Origin: Candidatus Sumerlaeota bacterium
GTDB lineage: Bacteria; Sumerlaeota; Sumerlaeia; MWCT01; JAUWMI01
NCBI GenBank assembly: GCA_030613245.1
Contig: JAUWMI010000002.1
Coordinates: 107,711 to 171,710, forward strand
DNA length: 64,000 nucleotides
Direction: 5' to 3'
Of this stretch, positions 34,686 to 43,534 are shown piece by piece. The first letter of the stretch is position 1. The number at the start of each line of letters is the position of its first letter. The notes beneath the pieces were generated by a model. The model ran no database searches, was not told the DNA's origin, and worked only from the letters and a program-made list of their open reading frames with translations. The translations under genes were made by a program, and so were the position numbers.

Positions 34686-35243
34686 ATGCAATCCGAGGAG
34701 AGTATTAATTTGCGGATTTCCGATCTGGAGCTCGTACGCAAAGCCGGGCAAGGAGAAGATACGGCATTTCATGAACTCGTGGATCGGTATGCAAATGATC
34801 TATTCAGACTGGCGTATTCACTCACCGGTAATGCAGATGATGCTGAAGATATTCTTCAGGAAACCTTTTTGGGTGCATTCGAACACTTGCGTTCTTTTAA
34901 AGGAAGATCGTCGGTGAAAACGTGGCTTATCCGTATTCTGGTCAAACAGGTAGCGAAATACCATCGTTACTGGCGGATTCGGAAGACAAAATCGATCGAT
35001 GAAGTTTCGGAGTCTGCAAAAGCAGTCTTGCCGGCAAGAAATCATGAATTTCGTATGGACATCAATACGATGATTAGCACGCTTTCTCCCCATCACCGTG
35101 AAGTTATCATACTTCGGGAGTTGCAGGGATTTTCCTACAAAGAAATTGCCGAAGCATTGGGAATTGCTCCGGGAACTGTAGAATCGAGGCTTTTCAGAGC
35201 ACGCCAGGATTTAAAGGAACGATTTAAAGGTTACTTTTCATAA
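34686..35243 (+). CDS. ECF-type RNA polymerase sigma factor
   Basis: 185 residues. Region 2 (about 24-95: FHELVDRYANDLFRLAYSLTG, then DAEDILQETFLGAFEHL) and region 4 (about 130-182: LSPHHREVIILRELQGFSYK, EIAEALGIAPGTVESRLFRA) are both intact, with the short linker typical of ECF factors. The next gene encodes its likely zinc-finger anti-sigma factor. It probably directs transcription of this locus in response to an envelope signal. Only a weak AAGAG precedes the ATG. Confidence 0.94.
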   Translation: MQSEESINLRISDLELVRKAGQGEDTAFHELVDRYANDLFRLAYSLTGNADDAEDILQETFLGAFEHLRSFKGRSSVKTWLIRILVKQVAKYHRYWRIRKTKSIDEVSESAKAVLPARNHEFRMDINTMISTLSPHHREVIILRELQGFSYKEIAEALGIAPGTVESRLFRARQDLKERFKGYFS

Positions 35244-35311
35244 GGACCGTAAGAATGGCTGAATCTATCGTTTTAAATTAAAATAAAGAATTAGCAAGGA
35301 GGTAATAGGTC

Positions 35312-35764
35312 ATGTCTGGTTGTAAATATTCTTACAAACTCAATGCGTATCATGACAATGAACTCTCCGATGAGGAGCGTCATAAACTTGAGGAGCATAT
35401 TCAGGCGTGTCCATATTGCACTCGGGAGATTGAACGACTTCAGAAACTCTCAGAACTGTTTAAATTAGTACCAATTCCTGACATCCCGGAGGAAACGTTA
35501 GTCTGTTTGCATCAGAGCCTCCAAACTCGGCAGGGAAAGGGAATTTTACGATTCGCGGAGATGCTTACCGCGGCTGCAGTTCTTGTGTTTTTGGTGGGCT
35601 CAGTCTTAAATTTGCGAATGGAACCACAGAGGGAAATATATGATTCGGGCTGGGAGCAAACTGTCTTGACACTACAGGTTGACGTTCCTTCAACAGAAAG
35701 CCCGGAACTTCAAGTTACTGAGTGGCTTGTTGCAAATCTCTCAGAGGAGAATGAAAATGAATAA
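35312..35764 (+). CDS. Zinc-finger anti-sigma factor
   Basis: 150 residues. The N-terminal ZAS-type domain has the motif LNAYHDNELSDEERHKLEEH then CPYCTREIE (His14-x3 series and Cys32/Cys35), which binds zinc and the sigma factor. A single membrane helix follows near 86-103 (MLTAAAVLVFLVGSVL), and a short periplasmic tail. AAGGAGGTAATAGGTC precedes ATG. Its stop overlaps the start of the next gene (ATGAATAA). Confidence 0.9.
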   Translation: MSGCKYSYKLNAYHDNELSDEERHKLEEHIQACPYCTREIERLQKLSELFKLVPIPDIPEETLVCLHQSLQTRQGKGILRFAEMLTAAAVLVFLVGSVLNLRMEPQREIYDSGWEQTVLTLQVDVPSTESPELQVTEWLVANLSEENENE

Positions 35765-36275
35765 GACAAAGTTGATTATCCTGATATCGTTCATTGTTGC
35801 CTTTGCTGCCGGAATTTCTGTCGGCCTTGTTGTTGGGCGCACAGGAAAGACATCGCGTGGGGGATCAATACTTACGCGTGAACTGAACCTTACCTCCGAA
35901 CAACGAGATCAGATGCAAAAGATATGGGAAGAGACTGTGGGACCTATTAGACGGTTACAACATGAGCAGAGACAAAAGCTTCAAGAAGAGAGGGAAGAAG
36001 CAATACTGAATCTTTTGAGCCCGGAGCAAAGAGAGCAATTTGAAAAAATTAACGAAGCGCATTCACTGAGTATGGAGAAATTCGCTCAGCATAGAAAAGA
36101 TTTGTTCAACGAAGCCCAGGAAAAGACCAAAAAGATTCTTTCTGAGGATCAGCAGAAAAAGTATGAAGAGATTTTAAAGGATAGAGGACCTCGCAGAGGA
36201 AGATTTCCCGGTCGTTCTCCGAGAGGATTCAGAATTAATGTTAGGGAAGAAAATACAACATCAACAAGAAATTAA
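35757..36275 (+). CDS. Spy/CpxP-like (CnrX-type) periplasmic helical protein
   Basis: 172 residues from the ATG at 35757 (GAGGAGAATGAAA upstream). One membrane anchor or uncleaved signal (about 5-25), then a long charged helical part with an LTXXQ-like pair: LNLTSEQRDQMQKIWEE and LLSPEQREQFEKI, with a basic Arg/Gly-rich tail (GPRRGRFPGRSPRGF). The arrangement matches periplasmic sensors or chaperones encoded with ECF sigma and anti-sigma factors. Overlap with the anti-sigma gene implies coupling. Confidence 0.82.
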   Translation: MNKTKLIILISFIVAFAAGISVGLVVGRTGKTSRGGSILTRELNLTSEQRDQMQKIWEETVGPIRRLQHEQRQKLQEEREEAILNLLSPEQREQFEKINEAHSLSMEKFAQHRKDLFNEAQEKTKKILSEDQQKKYEEILKDRGPRRGRFPGRSPRGFRINVREENTTSTRN

Positions 36276-36357
36276 GATGGAAGAAAATTTAGAGGAAGAG
36301 GAACTGTATTCTATGAAAGACGATACGAAATCATTTTTTCAAGAAAGGAGATTAGTT

Positions 36358-36870
36358 ATGCCGGGACGCAGGATTACTTTAGGCTTTGTGATTGTGGGCC
36401 TTCTGGGCGTGGTGCTGGTAGGTCAATCACTAGCGCAGCAGCAAAGAGCACGGCCAGAGGGCAGGCGTGGCTTTCAGGAGAGAATGGTTGAGCGCATGAA
36501 AGAAACACTCGAAGCCAGTGACGAAGAGTGGAAGATTCTTCAGCCCAGGGTCGAGAAAGTGCTCACACTGTCCCGTGAGGCCAGAGGTATGGGAGGTATG
36601 GCAGGTATGGCCGGCTTCGGTCGGAGGGGTCGTCCACAAGCAGGAGAGAGCGCCCGCGAGCAGACTCAAGTGGAGAAATGTCAGGAAGAGGTTAGAACGG
36701 TTCTGGAAAACAAAGAAGCAAAACCAGAGGAGATCAAGCAGAAGTTGACTGCATTGCGTAAGGCCAAGGAAAAAGCCAAGCAAGACCTGGCAAAGGCCCA
36801 GCAGGAACTGCGCGAGGTACTGACCTTGCGCCAGGAAGCACGGCTGGTCTTGATGGGATTACTCAACTGA
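36358..36870 (+). CDS. Exported coiled-coil protein, Spy-like
   Basis: 170 residues from the ATG at 36358, which follows GAAAGGAGATT; the frame is open upstream but without support. A signal sequence (ITLGFVIVGLLGVVLVGQSLAQ) precedes an Arg/Glu-rich helical protein with a Gly/Met repeat GMGGMAGMAGFGRRG in the middle and a long coiled coil (about 115-165, ALRKAKEKAKQDLAKAQQEL). It is probably periplasmic and may sense or chaperone envelope proteins. It comes just before gspE in the same transcription direction. Confidence 0.72.
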   Translation: MPGRRITLGFVIVGLLGVVLVGQSLAQQQRARPEGRRGFQERMVERMKETLEASDEEWKILQPRVEKVLTLSREARGMGGMAGMAGFGRRGRPQAGESAREQTQVEKCQEEVRTVLENKEAKPEEIKQKLTALRKAKEKAKQDLAKAQQELREVLTLRQEARLVLMGLLN

Positions 36871-36937
36871 TCAACGGCAACTGAAGGTTATTGAATCGTA
36901 ACCTTCTCTATAGTGATTTCGTATCGTCTTTTTTAAA

Positions 36938-38686
36938 ATGAGGAGGGAAACTACAACGAGCGCTATTGTAAAAAAAATGCTGCAAGAAGGCCTGCTGGAT
37001 GAGCAGGCTGCTGAACGTGTCAGAGCATACTGCGCCGAAGGAAACACTCTTGATCAAGCGTTGCTGGTTGCCGGCGGTTTGTCGGAAGAGCAGATGCTTC
37101 GTTACCTGGCAAAGGAGTACCAGTTTGCCTACTTGGACCTCGAACACTATCATCCGACGAAGGAATTTCTTTCGCAATTTCCAGCCCGGATACTTCTCGA
37201 ACGACGTGTATTGCCTCTGGAAGAATGTGGTGGTATGGTATTAGTGGCAACGTGCAAACTGTTCGACACTACGGGCGTAGACGAGCTCCGTTTGGCAACG
37301 GGAAAGGATTTTCGATTGGCTCTGGCACCATCATCGGAGATTGATCGCTGCATCAAGCGATGTCTTGGTGTGGGTGCCGACACCGTGCAGTTAATGGTCT
37401 CCCAAGCTGCAGAAAACGGCCTCCAAATCATCGACCAAGAAACTGATGATATGGATCTGACAGAGGCTGCAGAAGGCGCTTCTATCATCCGGTTCGTCAA
37501 CCAGGTACTCACGGAAGCCATCGAGCTGCGAGCTACCGATGTGCACTTTGAGCCATACGAGGATGAGCTGCGGGTCCGCTATCGAATTGACGGTGTGCTT
37601 CAGGAGGCCGCCATTCCGCCTGGAGTAAGGCAGTTCCAAGCGGCAATAGTTTCACGACTGAAGATTTTAAGCCGTCTGGACATTGCCGAAAAGCGGCTTC
37701 CCCAAGATGGACGAATCAAGATCAAAATTGCAGAGCATGAGATCGACGTCCGTGTGTCCGTGATTCCAATGCTTCATGGGGAGGCGGTTGTTCTGCGGCT
37801 GCTGAATCGAAGTGCTGTCCTCTTGGGACTGGAACGACTTGGAATGTCTGGTGAGGACAGCTCTGTATTTGACCGCATTCTTGGGCTGCCGCACGGAATT
37901 ATTCTCGTAACCGGACCCACCGGAAGTGGCAAGACCACCACCCTATATGCCGCATTATCACGGATAAATAATGTCGAACGTAAGATCATCACTATTGAAG
38001 ACCCCATAGAATATCATTTGAGAGGAATTAATCAGATACAGGTCTCCAGGAAGGCGGGCCTCACCTTTGCCCGTGGGCTACGCTCTATTCTCCGCCACGA
38101 CCCTGATGTGATTCTCGTTGGCGAGATTCGCGATCTCGAAACGGCGGAAATCGCCGTGCAGGCTTCGTTGACAGGTCACCTTGTCTTTTCGACACTGCAT
38201 ACAAACGATGCGCCCGGCGCTCTGACTCGGCTTGTAGACATGGGGATCGAACCGTATCTCGTTGCGTCTTCACTCGAAGCGGTCATCGCGCAACGTCTGG
38301 TGCGTCTTATCTGTCTGGACTGCAAGGAAGAATATTCACCGAAGGATATAAAAACATTACGAGTCGCGTTTGGTAGCAACCTCCCGGATGTGCTATATAG
38401 AGGACGGGGATGCCGGAAATGCCAGGGGACTGGTTATTTGGGACGAACGGGGATTTTCGAATTGATGGTCGTGCTGGAAGATATCCGCTCGCTCATTCTC
38501 GAGGGCGGCTCCGCGCACAAGATTCGGAATCTGGCGATGGAACAGGGCATGAAAAGCCTTCGGGAAGACGGCTGCCGGTATCTTTTACAAGGCCTTACGA
38601 CAGTTGAGGAAATCCTCCGCATCACAAAGGACGAACGACTCAGTGGAAATGGTACAAATACCATAACGAAAATGACTAAAATGTAA
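36938..38686 (+). CDS. gspE: Type II secretion ATPase GspE
   Basis: 582 residues. The N-terminal MshEN-type domain (about 15-150) precedes the ATPase: Walker A GPTGSGKTTT at about 326-335, Asp box IITIEDPIEYHL, Walker B LRHDPDVILVGEIRD, the His box ASLTGHLVFSTLHTNDA, and the zinc site CLDCKEE...CRKCQGTGY near 470-500. It powers pseudopilus assembly from the cytoplasm. First of an uninterrupted run of eleven gsp genes. The start is GAGGAGGG-adjacent; the ATG overlaps the site closely. Confidence 0.95.
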   Translation: MRRETTTSAIVKKMLQEGLLDEQAAERVRAYCAEGNTLDQALLVAGGLSEEQMLRYLAKEYQFAYLDLEHYHPTKEFLSQFPARILLERRVLPLEECGGMVLVATCKLFDTTGVDELRLATGKDFRLALAPSSEIDRCIKRCLGVGADTVQLMVSQAAENGLQIIDQETDDMDLTEAAEGASIIRFVNQVLTEAIELRATDVHFEPYEDELRVRYRIDGVLQEAAIPPGVRQFQAAIVSRLKILSRLDIAEKRLPQDGRIKIKIAEHEIDVRVSVIPMLHGEAVVLRLLNRSAVLLGLERLGMSGEDSSVFDRILGLPHGIILVTGPTGSGKTTTLYAALSRINNVERKIITIEDPIEYHLRGINQIQVSRKAGLTFARGLRSILRHDPDVILVGEIRDLETAEIAVQASLTGHLVFSTLHTNDAPGALTRLVDMGIEPYLVASSLEAVIAQRLVRLICLDCKEEYSPKDIKTLRVAFGSNLPDVLYRGRGCRKCQGTGYLGRTGIFELMVVLEDIRSLILEGGSAHKIRNLAMEQGMKSLREDGCRYLLQGLTTVEEILRITKDERLSGNGTNTITKMTKM

Positions 38687-38709
38687 CTCCGGGAGACGGG
38701 AGATAGGTT

Positions 38710-39927
38710 ATGCCCGATTTCGTTTATAAAGCTATAGACCTGAAGGGACAGGAGCTTTCGGACACTCTTACTGCGTCAAGTCGAGCAATGGTTGTAGACC
38801 AACTTGTAGAAAAGGGCCTGTGTCCTGTTTCTGTGGATGAGCGTGGAGAGTCGACGTCTTCGGGTACCGGGATTTTTTCTCGAACCGGTTATGTTTCGAA
38901 ATCCAGCGTAGAAGCCTTTACCCGCGAGTTGGCGAATCTGCTCACCGCAGGAGTTCCCTTAAGCAGGGCGCTGAGCATTCTCACTCGTGAGGCGGCGCAA
39001 CCGGCGGCGAAGAAGCAGTGGGCCGCCATCCACGAGGATACGATGGGTGGCATGTCGCTTGCCGATGCCCTTGACAGGTGGCCCCGCTCGTTCCCTCCGG
39101 TGTACGTGGCGATGGTACGGGCAGGTGAGACAGGGGGATTCCTCGATGTGGTTCTGGGACAGATTGCAGATTTTCGCTCTCGAGAACAGGATCTGAAGGG
39201 AAAGGTGAAGGCCGCCCTTATTTATCCGGCAGTTCTGGCAGTTCTGGCGTCTATTATTTTAGCTTTTCTGCTGACGTATTTCATACCGCGATTTTCCGCA
39301 ATATTTGCGGAATTCGGCGGCACTCTGCCAGGGCTTACTCGCGCCATTGTTGCTGCCAGCCAGATTGTAGTAAACTACTGGTTTGTACTTTTCATCGTTG
39401 TGGCTCTTGCGGTCGTTGCCGTCAGACGGGCCTTTGTCTCAGAATCGGGACGGCGTGCTTTGGAGCAAAGCGTGCTCCGGCTTCCTGTTTTTGGTGAAGG
39501 TGTGGCTCGCTTTGCCCTCGTGAGATTCTGCCGGATGCTCGGCACATTGATGGGAGCGGGGGTACCTCTTGTTACCGCGCTGAGAGTGGCGAAAGAAGCA
39601 ATCGGAAATCAAACGCTTGCCGATGTTGTGAATCAAACGATTGAGAAGGTGCAGCACGGATCTCCACTTGCGAGGAGCCTGGCCGGTTGCCCGCAGCTCT
39701 TCCCTCCCTCTGTTGTTGAAATGGTCTCGGTGGCCGAAGAAAGCGGGAGACTGGATAAGGAACTGGTCCGGATGGCGTCGGTATACGAAGCTGAATTGGA
39801 CCGGAAGCTCAGAATGATGGTGGCCTTGGCCGAGCCGGCACTCTTGTTCGTCATGGCGGCTATTGTCGGCACTGTAGTCATTGGAATGCTTCTGCCGGTA
39901 TTTACTCTTCAGGAGTTTATACGATAA
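38710..39927 (+). CDS. gspF: Type II secretion inner-membrane platform protein GspF
   Basis: 405 residues, normal length. Two GspF domains (about 68-195 and 270-395) share the motifs FTRELANLLTAGVPLSRAL and FCRMLGTLMGAGVPLVTAL; three membrane helices lie near 170-190, 220-240 and 375-395. It links GspE to the growing pseudopilus. GGGAGATAGGTT precedes ATG, 24 bases after gspE. Confidence 0.95.
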   Translation: MPDFVYKAIDLKGQELSDTLTASSRAMVVDQLVEKGLCPVSVDERGESTSSGTGIFSRTGYVSKSSVEAFTRELANLLTAGVPLSRALSILTREAAQPAAKKQWAAIHEDTMGGMSLADALDRWPRSFPPVYVAMVRAGETGGFLDVVLGQIADFRSREQDLKGKVKAALIYPAVLAVLASIILAFLLTYFIPRFSAIFAEFGGTLPGLTRAIVAASQIVVNYWFVLFIVVALAVVAVRRAFVSESGRRALEQSVLRLPVFGEGVARFALVRFCRMLGTLMGAGVPLVTALRVAKEAIGNQTLADVVNQTIEKVQHGSPLARSLAGCPQLFPPSVVEMVSVAEESGRLDKELVRMASVYEAELDRKLRMMVALAEPALLFVMAAIVGTVVIGMLLPVFTLQEFIR

Positions 39928-39969
39928 ATGTTTGGCTAAGAATTTTACGCTGAGAGATGGAGTAAAACC

Positions 39970-40425
39970 ATGAGCAATCAACGATCACTGGTCATGCATA
40001 ACAAGTTCAAGAGGCACCTGGGTCGCGGTTTCACCCTTATTGAACTCCTGCTGGTCCTGGTCATTCTGACCGCATTAGCGGCGATTGTAGTGCCGAAATT
40101 CACCAAGCGGTCCGAGCAAGCACGCATTACGGCTGCGCTCACGGACATAGCAAACTTAGAGGTTGCAATTGACGCCTTTGAGATTGATACCGGGCGCTAC
40201 CCGACCACAGAGGAGGGCATCAAGGCGCTGGTCGAGCAGCCGACCAACGCCAAGGATTGGAAAGGGCCTTACATCAAACGCGGTGTTCCCAATGACCCGT
40301 GGGAGAACCCCTATTGGTACAGATACCCGGGCCAGAATAACACTGCAGGATACGACTTGCATTCTTTTGGTCCCGATAGCCGGGAAGGCGGAGGCGACGA
40401 CGTTGACAACTGGTCCCAACGCTAA
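39970..40425 (+). CDS. gspG: Major pseudopilin GspG
   Basis: 151 residues. Prepilin site RGFTLIELLLVLVIL (cleavage after Gly at about 18), then DIANLEVAIDAFEIDTGRYPTTEEGIKALV and the calcium-site C-terminus SFGPDSREGGGDDVDNW. These are standard features of the major pseudopilin of T2SS. It begins 42 bases after gspF. Confidence 0.96.
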   Translation: MSNQRSLVMHNKFKRHLGRGFTLIELLLVLVILTALAAIVVPKFTKRSEQARITAALTDIANLEVAIDAFEIDTGRYPTTEEGIKALVEQPTNAKDWKGPYIKRGVPNDPWENPYWYRYPGQNNTAGYDLHSFGPDSREGGGDDVDNWSQR

Positions 40426-40963
40426 TCGCTTCGGGCCGTGGCTTCCCCGCTTCAAGCGAGTAAAAACGGGAAAGAGGCATTACACAGCCGCCATCGGATT
40501 TACACTGCTCGAGCTCATACTGGTGATGGTTGTTATCTGCACTGTGCTGGCGATGGCTGCGCCATCGCTGCGAGGCTTCTTTGCCTCCCGCGAAACAAGC
40601 AATGCCGCCGCGCAGATCGTTGCACTGACACAACTGGCGAGGTCGCAGTCCATTGCCGAAGGCCGAGTCTACCGATTGAATCTGGATGTGCAGGAAGGCA
40701 CTTACTGGCTTACCGTGCAGCAGGGAGGAGCATTTAAGAATATTCGTTCCGAGTTTGGCCGAGTGTTCTCACTACCGAAGGGAACCCGGGTTGAATGCGA
40801 GAGCCCGTCCGAAGAAGTTTGGCGCGATTGCATTGAGTTCTATCCTGACGGCAGAACGCAAGCGAGTGCTATTCGACTAATCGGCCTCCACGGGGATGTG
40901 GTTGAAATCATCTGTCTTTCGCCGACTGAACTGTTTCGTGTGATTGTACCGGAGGAATCTTAA
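40403..40963 (+). CDS. gspH: Minor pseudopilin GspH
   Basis: About 186 residues if a TTG at 40403 is used; it has GGCGGAGGCG upstream and overlaps gspG by 23 bases. The prepilin site IGFTLLELILVMVVI then falls near residue 31, a longer leader than usual. The remainder (LTQLARSQSIAEGRVYRLNLD, CIEFYPDGRTQASAI) matches GspH-type minor pseudopilins. It would form part of the pseudopilus tip. Confidence 0.88.
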   Translation: MTTGPNANRFGPWLPRFKRVKTGKRHYTAAIGFTLLELILVMVVICTVLAMAAPSLRGFFASRETSNAAAQIVALTQLARSQSIAEGRVYRLNLDVQEGTYWLTVQQGGAFKNIRSEFGRVFSLPKGTRVECESPSEEVWRDCIEFYPDGRTQASAIRLIGLHGDVVEIICLSPTELFRVIVPEES

Positions 40964-40966
40964 TTA

Positions 40967-41371
40967 ATGATGAGAACGACCTATAGGACATCGGATCGAC
41001 GAGCTCATCGAAGATGTGGCTTCACGCTGGTTGAAATTCTCGCTACTTTTGTGCTGGTGGCGATCATTCTTCCGGTCGCAATGAAAGGAATCTCGCTTGC
41101 CACCACAATGGCCAGCTTGTCGAAGCAAAAAAGCGAAGCTGCCACGTTAGCCGATACAAAGCTCGCGGAACTGCTGGCTACGGGGGAATGGCAGAACGGC
41201 GATCTATCTGGGGACTTCAGTCCGGACTGGCCGAACTACCGATGGACTGCCGAGGTTCAAGAGTGGAAAGAAGCGACGCTGCGCCAATTGGACGTGAGAG
41301 TGGAGTGGGAAACTCGAGGCATGGAACGTTGTGTTAAGTTGACGACACTTGTATATGTCGAGAGCCTATAA
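40967..41371 (+). CDS. gspI: Minor pseudopilin GspI
   Basis: 134 residues, starting four bases after gspH. Prepilin site CGFTLVEILATFVLVAIILPV (cleavage near residue 19) and the GspI-like SEAATLADTKLAELLATGEW segment. Tip-complex component with GspJ and GspK. Confidence 0.9.
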   Translation: MMRTTYRTSDRRAHRRCGFTLVEILATFVLVAIILPVAMKGISLATTMASLSKQKSEAATLADTKLAELLATGEWQNGDLSGDFSPDWPNYRWTAEVQEWKEATLRQLDVRVEWETRGMERCVKLTTLVYVESL

Positions 41372-41372
41372 A

Positions 41373-42068
41373 ATGAGCTATCCCAAAAACAAGGTATCTG
41401 CATTCACGCTCTTGGAACTGATTCTGGCGATGGCCTTGATGAGCGTGCTCGCTGGATCGCTTTACGCGAGCCTGAGTATCGGGTTCAAAGCCAAGCGAAG
41501 TGCCGAAGCCGCGGTGCAGCCTGTCCGCAAAGCACAGCTGGTCATGGAGCTGCTGAGTCATGATATCGAAGCGGCGCTGCCGCCGACCGGCATTTTGGCC
41601 GGTGAGTTTAATGGAATCGATGAGGAAGACAGTACTGGATTTGACTGTGATAGACTATTATTCTATTCCAGTGCCCATGAGCCCAGAGAGGAAGAAACAG
41701 CTTGTGATATCATAAAGATTGAATTGGCCTTGGTTACTCTTTCCGATACAAATGAGCGTGTTCTTGTTCGCAGGATCACGACGAACTTGCTGGCTCCAAG
41801 GGTGCTGGAACCCAAGGAAGAAATACTGTGCCGCGGGATTATATCGTTCAACCTGAGGTACTTCGACGGCTTTGACTGGCTGGACAATTGGGATTCGGTT
41901 CTTCAGGGCGATCTCTTGCCGCAGGCCGTTGAGGTCAGCCTTGAAGTGAAGCGCCAGGAGAAAGGCATGTCGGCTCAGAGTGGATATCAATCTACACGCG
42001 TGTTTCTCATTCCCTGCAGCATCACGCCTGCGGCGGAAACGGGCATGGAAATTATTCGGGGTTTTTAG
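41373..42068 (+). CDS. gspJ: Minor pseudopilin GspJ
   Basis: 231 residues from the ATG immediately after the gspI stop; in-frame TTG 41349 and ATG 41355 would overlap gspI. Prepilin site SAFTLLELILAMALMSVLAG (Ala in place of the usual Gly before Phe, tolerated in some pilins) and a long beta-rich domain typical of GspJ, with LVMELLSHDIEAALPP. Confidence 0.88.
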   Translation: MSYPKNKVSAFTLLELILAMALMSVLAGSLYASLSIGFKAKRSAEAAVQPVRKAQLVMELLSHDIEAALPPTGILAGEFNGIDEEDSTGFDCDRLLFYSSAHEPREEETACDIIKIELALVTLSDTNERVLVRRITTNLLAPRVLEPKEEILCRGIISFNLRYFDGFDWLDNWDSVLQGDLLPQAVEVSLEVKRQEKGMSAQSGYQSTRVFLIPCSITPAAETGMEIIRGF

Positions 42069-42100
42069 TCGGCCAGATTAGTATTCAAAAGAAGATTCTG

Positions 42101-43534
42101 ATGAAAGATATTGAATCAGGAATAGATCGCCGGACCTTTGTAAAAAGGAAAGGCACTTCGCGGTCGTACGGAGTCCGGGGCTTCGTGTTGCGCAGAAACC
42201 AGGAAAGCGGCACGGTGCTAATTGTCACGATGTGGATTGTTCTAGTGCTTGCAGGCCTGGTTCTAGTTTTTTCCCGCTCCATGCGAGTAGAGGCTATCGC
42301 TTCGGCCAACTATATTGCATCGTTGCAGGCCGAAGCCGTAGCGCGAGGTGCGGCACAGTTTATCCTTGCCCAAGTAGAAAACCAAGAGAGTCCTTCGGGG
42401 CTGGAAGGTGAAGATCTTTACGAAGCCGTCGAGGTTGGGGAAGGTTTATTCTGGATTCTTCGGCCCAGCTTTGATGATGACCGCACTTACTCCTTTGGTA
42501 TACGGGATGAAGCAGCCAAAATAAATCTGAACTCGGCATCAATGGAAATGCTCCTGAAGCTTCCGGGCATGACAGCCGAACTGGCCGCTGCCATAATTGA
42601 TTGGCGGGATGCCGATAGTGAGGTCTCTCCGGGTGGGGCCGAAGGCGAATACTATTTGCTTCTTTCGGACCCTTATTATTGCAAGGATGCTCCTTTCGAG
42701 ACGGTCGAGGAACTCCTTCTCGTTAAAGGGGCCTCACCTGATCTTCTGTATGGCGAGGACACGAATAGGAATGGCGTGCTCGATTCGAACGAAAACGACG
42801 CCGATGAAAGCGAGCCGCCTGATAACAAGGATGGAAATCTTGACCGTGGATTTCTGGACTACATTACCGTGTACAGCAGGGAACCGAATGTGAGTGAGAC
42901 CGGAGAGGAACGTATCAATGTCAACGAAGTCCAAGGTAATGCCCTGCCGGATCTTCTTCGTCAGGTCGTAAATGAGGACAGGTTTTTTCAGATCATGGAC
43001 CGGGTGCGGGACGGCCGTCCCTTTCAAAACATCATGGACTTCTACTTTCGCACCGGATTGGAAATTGCTGAGTTCACACAAATAGCGGACCAGCTAACAA
43101 CGACGCGAGATACATCTCTCGTGGGATTGATTAACGTGAATACTGCTTCCCGAGAAGTGCTGCTCTGTCTGCCGGAACTAGACGAGAGTGATGTAGACGC
43201 TCTCATCGCAAAACGTGTGTCTCCGGACACGGATCTAAGCTCCATTGCATGGGTTGCCGAGGCTCTACCACAGGAGAAAGCTGTTTCAGTCGGCAGATAC
43301 ATCACAACGCGTTCATTCCAGTACTCCGCTGACATCGTCAGCGTGAGCGGGGATGGAAGGGCTTACAAGCGCAATAAGACTGTGCTGGACACGCGAGACG
43401 ACACCGCCCGCTTCCTCTATTGGAAGGATCTGACTTCCCTTGGCTGGCCGCTGGAATCAGAGATAATTTCAACACTGCGTTCTGGGCTTTCATTGGATGA
43501 AGCAGCACTGAACACTATCCACAGGATACCTTGA
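42101..43534 (+). CDS. gspK: Minor pseudopilin GspK
   Basis: 477 residues, much larger than other pseudopilins, as expected. The hydrophobic start SGTVLIVTMWIVLVLAGLVLVF lies near 37-58 after a long basic leader. The GspK-type helical domains have paired helix-hairpin-helix-like segments: AKINLNSASMEMLLKLPGM and GLINVNTASREVLLCLPEL. An acidic insert (DTNRNGVLDSNENDADESE) resembles a calcium loop. It caps the pseudopilus tip. Confidence 0.92.
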   Translation: MKDIESGIDRRTFVKRKGTSRSYGVRGFVLRRNQESGTVLIVTMWIVLVLAGLVLVFSRSMRVEAIASANYIASLQAEAVARGAAQFILAQVENQESPSGLEGEDLYEAVEVGEGLFWILRPSFDDDRTYSFGIRDEAAKINLNSASMEMLLKLPGMTAELAAAIIDWRDADSEVSPGGAEGEYYLLLSDPYYCKDAPFETVEELLLVKGASPDLLYGEDTNRNGVLDSNENDADESEPPDNKDGNLDRGFLDYITVYSREPNVSETGEERINVNEVQGNALPDLLRQVVNEDRFFQIMDRVRDGRPFQNIMDFYFRTGLEIAEFTQIADQLTTTRDTSLVGLINVNTASREVLLCLPELDESDVDALIAKRVSPDTDLSSIAWVAEALPQEKAVSVGRYITTRSFQYSADIVSVSGDGRAYKRNKTVLDTRDDTARFLYWKDLTSLGWPLESEIISTLRSGLSLDEAALNTIHRIP

